In this document: in pieces, positions 8,058 through 16,402 of the stretch
How the letters are laid out: the number at the start of each line of letters is the position of its first letter
Position numbering within the stretch: the stretch's first letter is position 1
DNA from: Acidobacteriota bacterium
GTDB lineage: Bacteria; Acidobacteriota; Terriglobia; Bryobacterales; Bryobacteraceae
Direction: 5' to 3'
DNA: 63,763 nucleotides
NCBI GenBank assembly: GCA_026393985.1
Contig: JAPKZB010000090.1
Span: 1 to 63,763, forward strand
Program-made: the position numbers and the translations under genes
The notes under the pieces: model-generated
Databases searched by the model: none
What the model was told of the DNA's origin: nothing
What the model saw: only the letters and a program-made list of their open reading frames with translations

Positions 8058-8951
8058 CTACGCCACCGCTAAGTGCTGCAATAGCGGGCCTTCCGTCCGC
8101 GCCGGTTGCCGTTTCGGCGCGGCGAAGCGCTGCTTCATCGCCAACGCATTCCAGAACGACTGCCCGCCGGCATCGTTCGTAAAAAACACAAACGACCGGT
8201 CTGCAAACGCCCCCACATCGCGAATGCGCGCCTGCCACTGATCGAGCTCGGCCACCGAATATTTGTAGCCCGACCCTCGGGACTGCTGCCGCTCCTCAAA
8301 GTCCACATACCAGTCCGGCCGCTGCTTACCATGTAGCCGGGCATATCCAACCGCCGACGTCAGATGCGCCGTCGGACCCATCGCCCGCACATGGTCCGGT
8401 TGATCGATGTTGGCAAAACCCACCCGGTAGTCGATCAACGTTCCGATCGCCTCCGGACAGCCCCAGCTCTCATGCCGCATCTCGGCCACGAGGGGAAACT
8501 CCGCAAACGCCCGTCGCAACTGAATAAAATAGTCCCGGTTTTCCAGCGTAAAACGGAACGACCAGGGAAATGTCATCAACACCGCGCCCAGCTTTTTCGC
8601 CCGGCGAAGCGGCCGCAGCGCCGCACAAAAGGCCTCCACCGAAGGAACGTCCAGCCGCCGGTCGTGCGTGAACTGCCGATGCAGCCGGGCTACGAACTGA
8701 AACTGCGGGTTGCAGGCGCTCTTGTCGAGCCAGTACTTCACCACCTCCGGCCGCGGATAGGACTCAAAACTCGCCGGAATCTCCACCGTGTCGAACCGCT
8801 CGGCAATGAACTCCAGCGCGTGAAAACCCTTCGGCCTCCCTGCCGGATAAATCACCCCTTCCCAATGCGGAAAGTTCCAGCCGGAGGGGCCAACCAACAC
8901 CGGTGTGCTGGCAGGCAATAAAGATACGGGGTCCAGAGAATACTGATTCAT
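8058..8951 (-). CDS. DUF72 domain protein (YecE-like)
   Basis: 297 residues. A TIM-barrel-like DUF72 protein: VGPSGWNFPHWEGVIYP at the N-terminus, FDTVEIPASFESYPRPEVVKYW, VARLHRQFTHDR, and VAEMRHESW. C-terminal YARLHGKQRPDWY and FFTNDAGGQSFWNA match the family. Biochemical role unknown; a sugar isomerase or nuclease-like activity has been suggested from fold alone. Length is normal. Its ATG is at 8949-8951. The 224 bases upstream hold no gene, only a hairpin near cysK. Confidence 0.87.
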   Translation of the reverse strand: MNQYSLDPVSLLPASTPVLVGPSGWNFPHWEGVIYPAGRPKGFHALEFIAERFDTVEIPASFESYPRPEVVKYWLDKSACNPQFQFVARLHRQFTHDRRLDVPSVEAFCAALRPLRRAKKLGAVLMTFPWSFRFTLENRDYFIQLRRAFAEFPLVAEMRHESWGCPEAIGTLIDYRVGFANIDQPDHVRAMGPTAHLTSAVGYARLHGKQRPDWYVDFEERQQSRGSGYKYSVAELDQWQARIRDVGAFADRSFVFFTNDAGGQSFWNALAMKQRFAAPKRQPARTEGPLLQHLAVA

Positions 8952-9122
8952 GAGCGGCCTCGGTTCGGTTTTGCTTTTTATTCGCCACCAGAATAATGCA
9001 AATCGCGCCGCCGGTCAAGATAATATTCGCCTACTGTTCGCCTTTTCCCGTCCAAATAAAAAAGGCCTTCGTGTAACCTACCGCATCACGGAGGCGCTAT
9101 ACATTTAAATCCCCGTTACGAA

Positions 9123-9164
9123 GGACGGGCGCGCACCCCAAACCATTAAGTTACGCGCCCGTCC
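9123..9164. terminator. Hairpin just downstream of cysK
   Basis: GGACGGGCGCG (9123-9133) and CGCGCCCGTCC (9154-9164) form a perfect 11-bp stem around a 20-base loop. It starts 12 bases past the cysK stop codon. No T-run follows on the minus strand, so it may be a 3'-end stabiliser or a Rho-assisted stop rather than a canonical terminator. The rest of 8952-9175 holds nothing further that I can identify. Confidence 0.5.
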
Positions 9165-9175
9165 ATATCGCACCG

Positions 9176-10129
9176 CTATTCGAACATGCCCTCGTATAGT
9201 ACGCTGCTCAGGTAGCGTTCCCCGGAATCTGGCAATACGACCACGATTGTTTTGCCTTTCATCGCCGGCTCCTGCGCCAGCTTTAAGGCCGCGGCGGCGG
9301 CAGCGCCACAGGAGATGCCGCACAGGATGCCCTCTTCGCGGGCCAAGCGCCGGGCGACTTCGACGGCCTCTTCATTGCTGACCTGCTCAACCCGGTCGAC
9401 GATGGACAGATCGAGCGTGCCGGGGATGAAGCCCGCGCCAATGCCTTGAATTTTGTGCGGCCCCGGCTTGACCGTCTCGCCATTCCGCGTCTGCGTGATC
9501 ACGGGGCTGTTGGCGGGTTCTACCGCCACCGACAGGATCTGCTTGCCGCGCGTGTGTTTAAAGTAGCGGGAGATGCCGGTGATCGTCCCGCCGGTGCCTA
9601 CGCCCGCCACCAGAGCGTCCATGTTGCCGTCGAGGTCGTCCCAGATCTCCGGGCCCGTTGTCTGTTCGTGAATTGCCGGATTGGCCGGGTTCTTGAACTG
9701 CTGCAGGAGAACGTACCGGTCCGGGTCGCGCGCCACCAGCTCTTCGGCCTTCGCGATCGCTCCCTTCATCCCCAGGGGACCGTCGGTCAGCACGAGGTTG
9801 GCGCCAAAGGCCTTCAGCACCTTGCGGCGTTCAAGCGACATGGTTTCGGGCATGGTCAGGGTGATGCCGTACCCGCGCGAGGCGGCGACAAACGCCAGCG
9901 CGATGCCCGTGTTGCCGCTCGTTGGTTCGATCAGCTCCTTGCCGGGGGTGAGGATGCCCCGCTTTTCGGCGTCCCACACCATGGAGGCGCCGATGCGGCA
10001 TTTGACGGAGTAGGCCGGGTTGCGCCCTTCCACCTTGGCATAAACGGTCGCTCCGCCGGGAGCGACCACACGGTTCAGTTTTACGAGCGGCGTGTTGCCG
10101 ATCGATAGCGAGTTGTCCTGATAGAGCAT
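9176..10129 (-). CDS. cysK: Cysteine synthase A (O-acetylserine sulfhydrylase)
   Basis: 317 residues. PLP enzyme that makes L-cysteine from O-acetylserine and sulfide, the last step of sulfate assimilation. PLP Lys43 sits in [11 protein letters not shown]. The substrate loop [12 protein letters not shown], the phosphate-binding [22 protein letters not shown] and PDSGERYLS are all as in enterobacterial CysK; the match is close along the full length. It lies 19 bases downstream of the Rrf2-type regulator gene and is co-transcribed with it. In Firmicutes CysK also binds the Rrf2 protein CymR as co-repressor, which makes the pairing meaningful. Confidence 0.96.
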   Translation of the reverse strand: MLYQDNSLSIGNTPLVKLNRVVAPGGATVYAKVEGRNPAYSVKCRIGASMVWDAEKRGILTPGKELIEPTSGNTGIALAFVAASRGYGITLTMPETMSLERRKVLKAFGANLVLTDGPLGMKGAIAKAEELVARDPDRYVLLQQFKNPANPAIHEQTTGPEIWDDLDGNMDALVAGVGTGGTITGISRYFKHTRGKQILSVAVEPANSPVITQTRNGETVKPGPHKIQGIGAGFIPGTLDLSIVDRVEQVSNEEAVEVARRLAREEGILCGISCGAAAAAALKLAQEPAMKGKTIVVVLPDSGERYLSSVLYEGMFE

Positions 10130-10148
10130 TGTTGCAATTCCTTCGAGT

Positions 10149-10577
10149 TTAGATATCCCAGTTGGGAATGTACTTGCCTTGGCGTTCTTTCCAGCGCAGC
10201 GTGAGGTCGGCGAGGCTGGTTTGATCGATCACTTCGGAGATCGCCCGGTCCACCCGGTGCCACATTTCGGAAAACGGAGTCTCTCCGCGACGATTGACGG
10301 CGCCCGGCGGGGCGCCCTTGCCCCCGTCGACATGCCGGATCACCTCACCCACGGTGATTGCCTCCGGCGGCCGGGCGAGCAGATAGCCACCATCGGCGCC
10401 CCGCCGGGACTCAACGAAGCCGCCCTGCTTCAAGCCGGCGAGAATCAACTCGAGGAACTTTTGCGGAATCTTCTGGCGGCGGGCGATGTCGGCGATTTTG
10501 ATGGGCGTGGCGCTGCCCTGGGCGGCCAAGTCAAATAGGGCGTGCAGAGCGTATTCGCCTTTCACCGAGATCGTCAT
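10149..10577 (-). CDS. Rrf2 family transcriptional regulator (CymR-like)
   Basis: 142 residues. The winged helix-turn-helix starts [21 protein letters not shown] and continues [46 protein letters not shown], the Rrf2 signature. The protein has no cysteine, so it cannot carry the Fe-S cluster of IscR or NsrR. That points to the CymR subgroup, which senses cysteine status through complex formation with CysK. cysK is the next gene in the operon. An inverted repeat overlapping the predicted -10 box (10617-10640) suggests autoregulation. CymR identity is an inference from context and the absence of Cys. Confidence 0.9.
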   Translation of the reverse strand: MTISVKGEYALHALFDLAAQGSATPIKIADIARRQKIPQKFLELILAGLKQGGFVESRRGADGGYLLARPPEAITVGEVIRHVDGGKGAPPGAVNRRGETPFSEMWHRVDRAISEVIDQTSLADLTLRWKERQGKYIPNWDI

Positions 10578-10616
10578 TTCTATCTATTCCAGTGGGTCGC
10601 GGTGGGACGGAACCGG

Positions 10617-10643
10617 AATCCCTAATTCCTTATAGGGATTATA
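10617..10643 (-). promoter_or_regulatory. Promoter -10 box and candidate Rrf2/CymR operator for the rrf2-cysK operon
   Basis: On the minus strand a perfect TATAAT lies at 10643-10638. Overlapping it and extending towards the gene is an 8-bp inverted repeat, AATCCCTA (10617-10624) and TAGGGATT (10633-10640), with 8 bases between. This spacing and AT-flanked CCC/GGG dyad resemble operators of Rrf2 proteins. A bound repressor here would cover the -10 region. No convincing -35 hexamer is visible; it would fall at the stop codon of the upstream sulfatase. The start codon is about 40 bases further on. Confidence 0.55.
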
Positions 10644-10664
10644 CTATTTGTCTCGCGCCATGGA

Positions 10665-12071
10665 TTACTTCCACTGCCAGTTGTCGGGCTGGGTCTGCTT
10701 GCGGGGCGTGGTTCGGGCGGCTTTGCAGATGGCCTCCATCTTCGCCACCACGGCTGGGTTCTGCGCTGCGATGTTGTTGCGCTCGCCGGGATCGTTACTC
10801 AAATCAAAGAGCTCAAGCGGCCCATTGGCTTCCGGGCGCACGGCCTTCCATTTGCCTTGGCGCACGGCCTGCTGCGGCGTCCCTTCGGCAAACGTCCCGC
10901 TGATCGGATAGTGCCGCGGGAGCTCCCAGTAAAGATATTCGTGCCGGGCCTGCTTGCCGGTACCGAGCAGGGTGGGGACGATGGAGAGTCCGTCGATGTC
11001 CTTGGGCGGGGTAGCGCGGGCCAACTCGGCCAAGGTCGGCAGCACATCCTGAAACATCCAGGGTAGGGAGCTGACCCCGGGCTTGATGCGGCCCTTCCAG
11101 TGAACGATCATTGGCGTCCGTATGCCGCCTTCGTAGAACGTGGTTTTGTGGCCCCGCAGCGGGCCGGAGGAGTTGAAGAAGCCGCCATCGTTCCAGATCG
11201 GTGTCGCCGAACCGTTGTCGCTGCAGAAGAACACGATCGTATTGCCGGCCACCTTTTCCTGTTCGAGCAGCTCCATGAGCCGGCCGACATAATCGTCGAG
11301 CAGCGAAATCATGGCGGTGTAGGCGGTGCGGGGCTTGGCCTGATTGGCGTAATGGTTGCGGGGGTCGATGTAGGGTCCGTCTTCGGGGATCTTGCCGTCG
11401 AACAGCTCCATCTTTTCGCGGGGGGCGATCAACTCGAGGTGAGGAATGGTGAGCGGGAGGTAGCAGAAAAAGGGGTTCTTCTGCCGGGCGTGTTGCCGGA
11501 TGAAGCCTTCGGCGTAGTGGACCACGCCATCGTTGGTATAGCTGGTGTAGGTGTAGCCGGGGCCGCGGGGCGCTTCCTCAATATTCTCGCCGTCGAAGAA
11601 ATAGCCGGGGTAGTGGAAGTGGGCGTGGATCTGGTGCAGGACGCCGTAGAAGGCATCGAAGCCCTGCCGGGTGGGGACGCCGGTGGTATCTTTATCGCCC
11701 AGGCCCCACTTGCCGAAGCAGCCGGTCTTGTAGCCCGCCGTGCGGAGGACTTCGGCCACGGTGACATCCTCGGGCAGTAGCGGGACTCCGCCGCTGTTGG
11801 CCCGGACCGAGGTGTGGCCGGTGTGTTTGCCGGTCAGGAGCACGCTGCGGGAGGGGGCGCAGACGGTGCAGCCGGCGTAGGCGTCGGTGAACCGCAGACC
11901 GCCGGCGGCGAGCTTGTCGATGTGCGGGGTGGGAATATGCTGCTGGCCGTAACAGCCAAGATCGCCGTAGCCGAGATCGTCCGCCAGGATAAAGAGAATA
12001 TTGGGCGGGGCGGAGGTTTGCGCCTGCGCCGCGGCGGCGCCGAGGGTGGAGAGAAACAAGCGGCGATTCAT
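10665..12071 (-). CDS. Sulfatase (formylglycine-dependent, exported)
   Basis: 468 residues from the ATG at 12071; the frame is open further upstream but only this start gives a signal peptide (MNRRLFLSTLGAAAAQAQ). The metal-binding NILFILADDLGYGDLGCYG opens the alkaline-phosphatase-like fold. The nucleophile motif CAPSR (Cys71) is the CxPSR consensus converted to formylglycine. GKWGLGDKDT and FFCSDNGS are further active-site motifs. It hydrolyses sulfate esters, probably of polysaccharides, in the periplasm or outside. The gene sits upstream of rrf2-cysK on the same strand. A second sulfatase is at 54048-55370. Confidence 0.93.
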   Translation of the reverse strand: MNRRLFLSTLGAAAAQAQTSAPPNILFILADDLGYGDLGCYGQQHIPTPHIDKLAAGGLRFTDAYAGCTVCAPSRSVLLTGKHTGHTSVRANSGGVPLLPEDVTVAEVLRTAGYKTGCFGKWGLGDKDTTGVPTRQGFDAFYGVLHQIHAHFHYPGYFFDGENIEEAPRGPGYTYTSYTNDGVVHYAEGFIRQHARQKNPFFCYLPLTIPHLELIAPREKMELFDGKIPEDGPYIDPRNHYANQAKPRTAYTAMISLLDDYVGRLMELLEQEKVAGNTIVFFCSDNGSATPIWNDGGFFNSSGPLRGHKTTFYEGGIRTPMIVHWKGRIKPGVSSLPWMFQDVLPTLAELARATPPKDIDGLSIVPTLLGTGKQARHEYLYWELPRHYPISGTFAEGTPQQAVRQGKWKAVRPEANGPLELFDLSNDPGERNNIAAQNPAVVAKMEAICKAARTTPRKQTQPDNWQWK

Positions 12072-12281
12072 GAAATACCAGTCTAATACTGTGGGTGCGA
12101 CGGCGTGGCAACGCAGAGGGTGACTGCTTGCGCCTGTGCAGCCGGCTACCGCGGAGGAGGGGCTCGTGGATTGGCGGCTGGTCAAAATCGAGACAGTCGC
12201 TCCCGCCATCCGGCAGCTGGCGGTCGGGTCCGGGGCTCCCGTCGGTTCCGCCTGCTACCGCGCACCAGGCGAATGGGTTGT

Positions 12282-12307
12282 CGGAGTGTCTAAATTTAGA
12301 CACTCCG
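12282..12307. other. Perfect 26-bp palindrome
   Basis: The half-site CGGAGTGTCTAAA at 12282-12294 is followed directly by its exact reverse complement, with no spacer. It begins 10 bases after the rhodanese stop codon and about 210 bases upstream of the sulfatase start. It may be a transcription terminator for the long leftward operon (no T-run follows) or a dimeric repressor operator for the sulfatase. The remainder of 12072-12317 shows no recognisable gene. Confidence 0.5.
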
Positions 12308-12317
12308 CTCGCACCAT

Positions 12318-12650
12318 CTAATACCGGGGGACCGAGATATCGATTTCCCGGCTCCAGCGGTCGATACCGCCGGTCATCGAAACGCAGTTATCAACGCCCT
12401 GCGCCCGGAGCCAGTTCACCACGTTCAGGCTGCGGACGCCGTGGTGGCAGTAAACGACCAGCAGCGTATTGTCGGCCTGGGCATCCAGTTGCTGCAGATG
12501 GGCGGGCACCGAGTACATGGACAGCAGATTGGCGCCTTCAATCCGGCACAGGGCCCATTCTTCGGGCTCCCGGCAGTCAATGAGGCACATCGACTCACCC
12601 GCCGCGCGCTTAGCTTCGATCTGTTGCGGGGTAAGTTCGAGCGGCGGCAT
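12318..12650 (-). CDS. Rhodanese-like domain protein
   Basis: 110 residues, a single rhodanese domain. The catalytic-loop motif is VVYCHHGVRS with Cys at about residue 71, followed by SLNVVNWLRAQGVDNCVSMTGGIDRWS. N-terminal LIDCREPEEW is the CH2A-type motif. Such small proteins transfer sulfane sulfur from thiosulfate or persulfides to acceptors. It is the last gene of the long leftward run and lies 11 bases after the polyprenyl synthase gene. Confidence 0.9.
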   Translation of the reverse strand: MPPLELTPQQIEAKRAAGESMCLIDCREPEEWALCRIEGANLLSMYSVPAHLQQLDAQADNTLLVVYCHHGVRSLNVVNWLRAQGVDNCVSMTGGIDRWSREIDISVPRY

Positions 12651-12661
12651 GGCACGGAGGC

Positions 12662-13663
12662 TTAATGATCGCGGGCCGTGACCAGATCGGTCACGCTGAG
12701 CAGAGCCCGCTGGTAGGGCGAATCTGCGAACTGGTGGAGCAGGACGCGGGCGCGGTCGGTAAAGATCGTGGCGCGCTCCATGGCCCGCTCGACGCCGCGG
12801 TAGCGCATGACGATGCCCAGGATCGTGGCAAAGGAGACCGATTCGTAACTGCGCTCGCGGAGGACCGTCTCCACCTGCTGCCGCTCGGCGGGCGTAGCGT
12901 CTTCGAGGGCGTAGATGAGCGGCAGGGTGACTTTGCCCTCGCGTAGATCGTTACCGACCGGCTTGCCCAGCACTTTTTCCCGGGAGGTGAAGTCGAGAAC
13001 ATCGTCGACGAGTTGGAAGGCGATGCCCAGATTCCAGGCAAACTCGCCGAGTTTGGCTTCGTCGGCCTCGCCGGCTTCCCCGGCCATCGCGCCGAGGCGG
13101 GCGCAGACGCTGAACAGGCTGGCCGTTTTACGGTCGAGCAGTTCCATGTAGTCGGCCTCGGAGATCTCGAGGCGGCCGAGGCGCTCCAACTGAAGCAGTT
13201 CGCCCTCGACCATCAACTGGGTCAGGCCGATCAACAGATCGAGCACCCGGAAGTTGCGGGAGCGCAGCGCGATCTGAAACGCCTGCATGTACAGCCAGTC
13301 TCCGGCGAGCACCGAGGTCTGATTGCCGAACAGGACGTTGGCTGACGGCTGGCTGCGGCGCGTTTTGGCCTCGTCGATGACATCGTCGTGCACCAGCGTC
13401 GCGGTGTGCACCATTTCAACGACCGCCGCCATGGCCACCGCCGCCTCGCTCGGTTCGCCGAACAGCTGACAGGCGAGCAGCACGAGGGTGGGCCGCAAGC
13501 GTTTTCCGCCGCTCTGCTGCAGATGGCGGTTGATGGCGGTGACGGCGTCGACCGAGGAGATGGATTCGAGGCCCATCTTCTCTTCAACGCGCCGCAAATC
13601 CGCTTCGACAAGCTTGAAAATCTCGCGGGCTGTTAACGCCTGACCAAGCTTGCTCATTCCCAT
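12662..13663 (-). CDS. Polyprenyl diphosphate synthase (octaprenyl/heptaprenyl type)
   Basis: 333 residues from the ATG at 13663 (MGMSKLGQALTAREI); another ATG is two codons later, and extra in-frame sequence upstream runs into tatD and is not protein-like. All-trans isoprenyl synthase: first Asp-rich motif LVHDDVIDEAKTRR, second QLVDDVLDFTSREKVLGK, and GGKRLRPTLVLL for IPP binding. It makes the side chain of menaquinone or ubiquinone by repeated IPP addition. Chain length cannot be read with certainty from sequence. It starts 4 bases after the tatD stop. Confidence 0.92.
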   Translation of the reverse strand: MGMSKLGQALTAREIFKLVEADLRRVEEKMGLESISSVDAVTAINRHLQQSGGKRLRPTLVLLACQLFGEPSEAAVAMAAVVEMVHTATLVHDDVIDEAKTRRSQPSANVLFGNQTSVLAGDWLYMQAFQIALRSRNFRVLDLLIGLTQLMVEGELLQLERLGRLEISEADYMELLDRKTASLFSVCARLGAMAGEAGEADEAKLGEFAWNLGIAFQLVDDVLDFTSREKVLGKPVGNDLREGKVTLPLIYALEDATPAERQQVETVLRERSYESVSFATILGIVMRYRGVERAMERATIFTDRARVLLHQFADSPYQRALLSVTDLVTARDH

Positions 13664-13667
13664 GGAA

Positions 13668-14462
13668 TCAACCAGTGTATCCTTCCGCCGCTTCGGGGAA
13701 CAACCGCAGAAAGTTAGCCGTGGTGGCGGCGGCCACTTCGGCAAGACTCAAATTCTTCAATTCGGCGATCTTTTTAGCCGTTTCGACGACAAAGGCCGGC
13801 TCGTTCCGTTTGCCGCGGTAGGGTAGGGGAGCGAGGTAAGGAGAGTCGGTTTCGAGGAGAATCCGGTCGAGCGGGGTGGCCCGGGCGGCCTCCTGCACCT
13901 CGGGGGCCTTGGCGTAGGTGACGATGCCGGAGAAGCTGATGGCGAAACCCATGGCCAGGCTGCGTTCGGCTTCGGCGGGGCCGCCGGTGAAGCAGTGCAT
14001 GATTCCCGGCCGGCCCGTGGGCGTCCAATGCTCTTCGAGCAGAGCGAACGTATCGGGCCAAGCCTCGCGAGTGTGAATGATGACGGGTTTGCCGGTGTCG
14101 GCCGCGATGCGGAGCTGTTCAGTAAACACGCTCTGCTGCGCCTCGCGAGGCGAGAAGTCGTAGTGATAATCGAGTCCGATTTCGCCTAGGCCCACAACTT
14201 TACGATGCCCGAGCAAGGACCGGAGTTGCGGAATACATTCAGGGGTCCATTTGCCGGCGTCGTGGGGGTGGACGCCGGCGGTGGCATAGACGAAGGGGTA
14301 GGCCTCGGCCAGGCGCAGGGCTACCTCGAGGTCCGGTGGGCCGTCGCCGGTGCCGATGGCGAGCAGAAGCCGGACGCCGGCGGTGCGGGCCCGCTCGATG
14401 ACGGCGTCGCGGTCGGCGGCGAAGCGGACGCCATCGAGGTGGCAGTGGGAGTCGATCAACAT
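13668..14462 (-). CDS. tatD: TatD family metal-dependent deoxyribonuclease
   Basis: 264 residues. Metal ligands of the amidohydrolase-like barrel are present: IDSHCHLDG at the N-terminus, GEIGLDYHYD, VIIHTREA, MHCFTGG and LLETDSPYLAP. The family has 3'-5' exonuclease activity on single-stranded DNA and RNA with roles in DNA repair; some members act on D-aminoacyl-tRNA. The ATG overlaps the metG stop by one base (TAATG), so the pair is translationally coupled. The metG-tatD order is common in bacteria. Confidence 0.94.
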   Translation of the reverse strand: MLIDSHCHLDGVRFAADRDAVIERARTAGVRLLLAIGTGDGPPDLEVALRLAEAYPFVYATAGVHPHDAGKWTPECIPQLRSLLGHRKVVGLGEIGLDYHYDFSPREAQQSVFTEQLRIAADTGKPVIIHTREAWPDTFALLEEHWTPTGRPGIMHCFTGGPAEAERSLAMGFAISFSGIVTYAKAPEVQEAARATPLDRILLETDSPYLAPLPYRGKRNEPAFVVETAKKIAELKNLSLAEVAAATTANFLRLFPEAAEGYTG

Positions 14463-16402
14463 TATTTAAGGCGGGCGCCGATGGGGACGTCTTCGAGGAA
14501 CCCGGCTACGGTGGGCTTGCCGTCGGCGGTGGAGGCGGCGACGATCATGCCGTGGGATTCAATGCCTTTCAGCTTGCGCGGGGCCAGGTTGGCGACGATG
14601 ACCACTTTGCGGCCCAGCATCGATTCCGGATCGTAGACCTGCGAGATACCGGCGACGATGGTGCGCGGTTCGGCTTCGCCGATGTCGATTTTCATGTGGA
14701 GCAGCTTGTCGGAGCCCTTCACTTTTTCGGCGAACTTCACCTGACCGACGCGGAGGTCGACTTTGACGAAGTCGTCGATGGTGATCTGACTGGCGAGGGG
14801 GATGCCGCCGGGATCGGCCGGGGTCACGGGCTCGGGAGTCTTGCCGAGCAGGAGATCCTGCCGGGCTTTTTCGATCTCTTCGAGTTCGTTCATTTTGTCG
14901 ATGGTGGGCTGCATTTCAAGGCGCGGGAAGACCGGTTCCACGGGCGGGATGGCTTGGCCGGCGGGAAGCTGGCCGGCTTCGAGCTGGCCGAAGCGTTCGG
15001 CGGTGAGCGGCGTGGCATAGCCGAGCAGCCGCCAGATTTTGGCCGTGCTCTCCGGCAGGACCGGGGCGGCCAGGAGGGTGGCGGCGCGGAGGGCGTCGGC
15101 AATGCTATAGAGCACTTCGTTGAGTTTGTCCTCCTCTTTCGCCTTGAAGAGCTTCCAGGGGGCTTGTTCGACGATGTACTTGTCGGCGGCTCCGATGAGC
15201 TGCCAGATGGCTTCGAGCCCTTTTGAGAACTCGAACTTTTCGTAGGCGTCGATGGCGGCGGCCGTGGCGTTGGCGATATTGGTGGCCAGGGGAAGCGTCG
15301 CCTCGGCCGGCAGGGCCGGGATGACGCCGCCGCGGTACTGCTGGATCATGCTGAGCGTGCGGCTGGCCAGGTTGCCGAGGCCGTTGGCGAGGTCGGCGTT
15401 GTAGCGGGTGACCATGGCGTCGTAGGCGAAGTTGCCGTCGGCGCCGAAGACGATTTCGCGCAGGAGGTAGTAGCGCAGGGCATCGGCGCCCATCGCCTGG
15501 CGGATGGGTTCCGGGCGAACGATGTTGCCGCGGGACTTGGACATTTTGTTGTTGTCAAAGAGCAGCCAGCCGTGGGCGAAGATCTTTTTGGGCAGCTCCC
15601 AGCCGGCGGCCATCAGAAACGCCGGCCAGTAGACGGCGTGGAAGCGGACGATCTCTTTGCCGATGAGGTGGAGATCGGCCGGCCAGCGGCCCTGTTCGAC
15701 CACGGCCGTGTGGTAGGCCATGAGGGCGTCGAACCAGACGTAGAAGACGTGGCCGGGTTCGTCCGGCACCGGGATACCCCAGCGGATGGTGGTGCGGGTG
15801 ATGGAGAGGTCGGCCAGGTCCTGTTTGAGAAACGCCAGGACTTCGTTGCGGCGGGTTTCGGGCTGGAGGAAATCCGGGTTGTTTTCGTGGAGGGCGATGA
15901 GTTTTTCGCGGAACGCCGAGAGTTTGAAGAAGTAGTTTTCTTCGGTGATTTTTTCAAGCGGCTGGCCGGTTTCCGGGTCCACGTCGCCTTCCTTGGCGTC
16001 CGGGACGAAAGCTTCGTTGACGACCGAGTAGTAGCCGGTGTAGGAGCCTTTGTAGATATAGCCGTTGGCGAGGCAGTCTTTGAAGAGGCGCTGGACGTTG
16101 GCGGCGTGTTTGGGGTCGGTGGTGCGCTGCTCGTGATCGAGGGCGAAGCCGAACTTGCGCCAGGTGGCGCTGAACTCGTTGGCGACGGCGGTGGTGAAGG
16201 CCTCCGGCGTCTGGCCCGCTTTTTCGGCCGAGCGCTGGATTTTGATGCCGTGTTCGTCGGTGCCGGTGGTGAGCACGACGTCGAAGCCCTGCATCTGCTT
16301 GTAGCGTTTGATGACGTCGCCCGCGATGGTGGTGTAGGTGTGCCCGATGTGGGGGGCGGCGTTGACGTAGTAGATGGGGGTGGTGAGGTAGTACTTATCC
16401 AT
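14462..16402 (-). CDS. metG: Methionyl-tRNA synthetase
   Basis: 646 residues. Class I synthetase that charges tRNA-Met. The HIGH motif is AAPHIGHTYTT (about 15-25) and KMSKS is in NNKMSKSRGN (about 300). The insert that normally carries zinc knuckles reads YTGYYSVVNEAFVPDAKEGD and has no Cys, so this is the zinc-free form. A C-terminal tRNA-binding OB domain (about 535-646: FVKVDLRVGQVKFAEKVKGSDKLL, GRKVVIVANLAPRKL) is fused, giving the dimeric long form. The start codon directly abuts the larC stop, with no gap. Confidence 0.96.
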   Translation of the reverse strand: MDKYYLTTPIYYVNAAPHIGHTYTTIAGDVIKRYKQMQGFDVVLTTGTDEHGIKIQRSAEKAGQTPEAFTTAVANEFSATWRKFGFALDHEQRTTDPKHAANVQRLFKDCLANGYIYKGSYTGYYSVVNEAFVPDAKEGDVDPETGQPLEKITEENYFFKLSAFREKLIALHENNPDFLQPETRRNEVLAFLKQDLADLSITRTTIRWGIPVPDEPGHVFYVWFDALMAYHTAVVEQGRWPADLHLIGKEIVRFHAVYWPAFLMAAGWELPKKIFAHGWLLFDNNKMSKSRGNIVRPEPIRQAMGADALRYYLLREIVFGADGNFAYDAMVTRYNADLANGLGNLASRTLSMIQQYRGGVIPALPAEATLPLATNIANATAAAIDAYEKFEFSKGLEAIWQLIGAADKYIVEQAPWKLFKAKEEDKLNEVLYSIADALRAATLLAAPVLPESTAKIWRLLGYATPLTAERFGQLEAGQLPAGQAIPPVEPVFPRLEMQPTIDKMNELEEIEKARQDLLLGKTPEPVTPADPGGIPLASQITIDDFVKVDLRVGQVKFAEKVKGSDKLLHMKIDIGEAEPRTIVAGISQVYDPESMLGRKVVIVANLAPRKLKGIESHGMIVAASTADGKPTVAGFLEDVPIGARLK

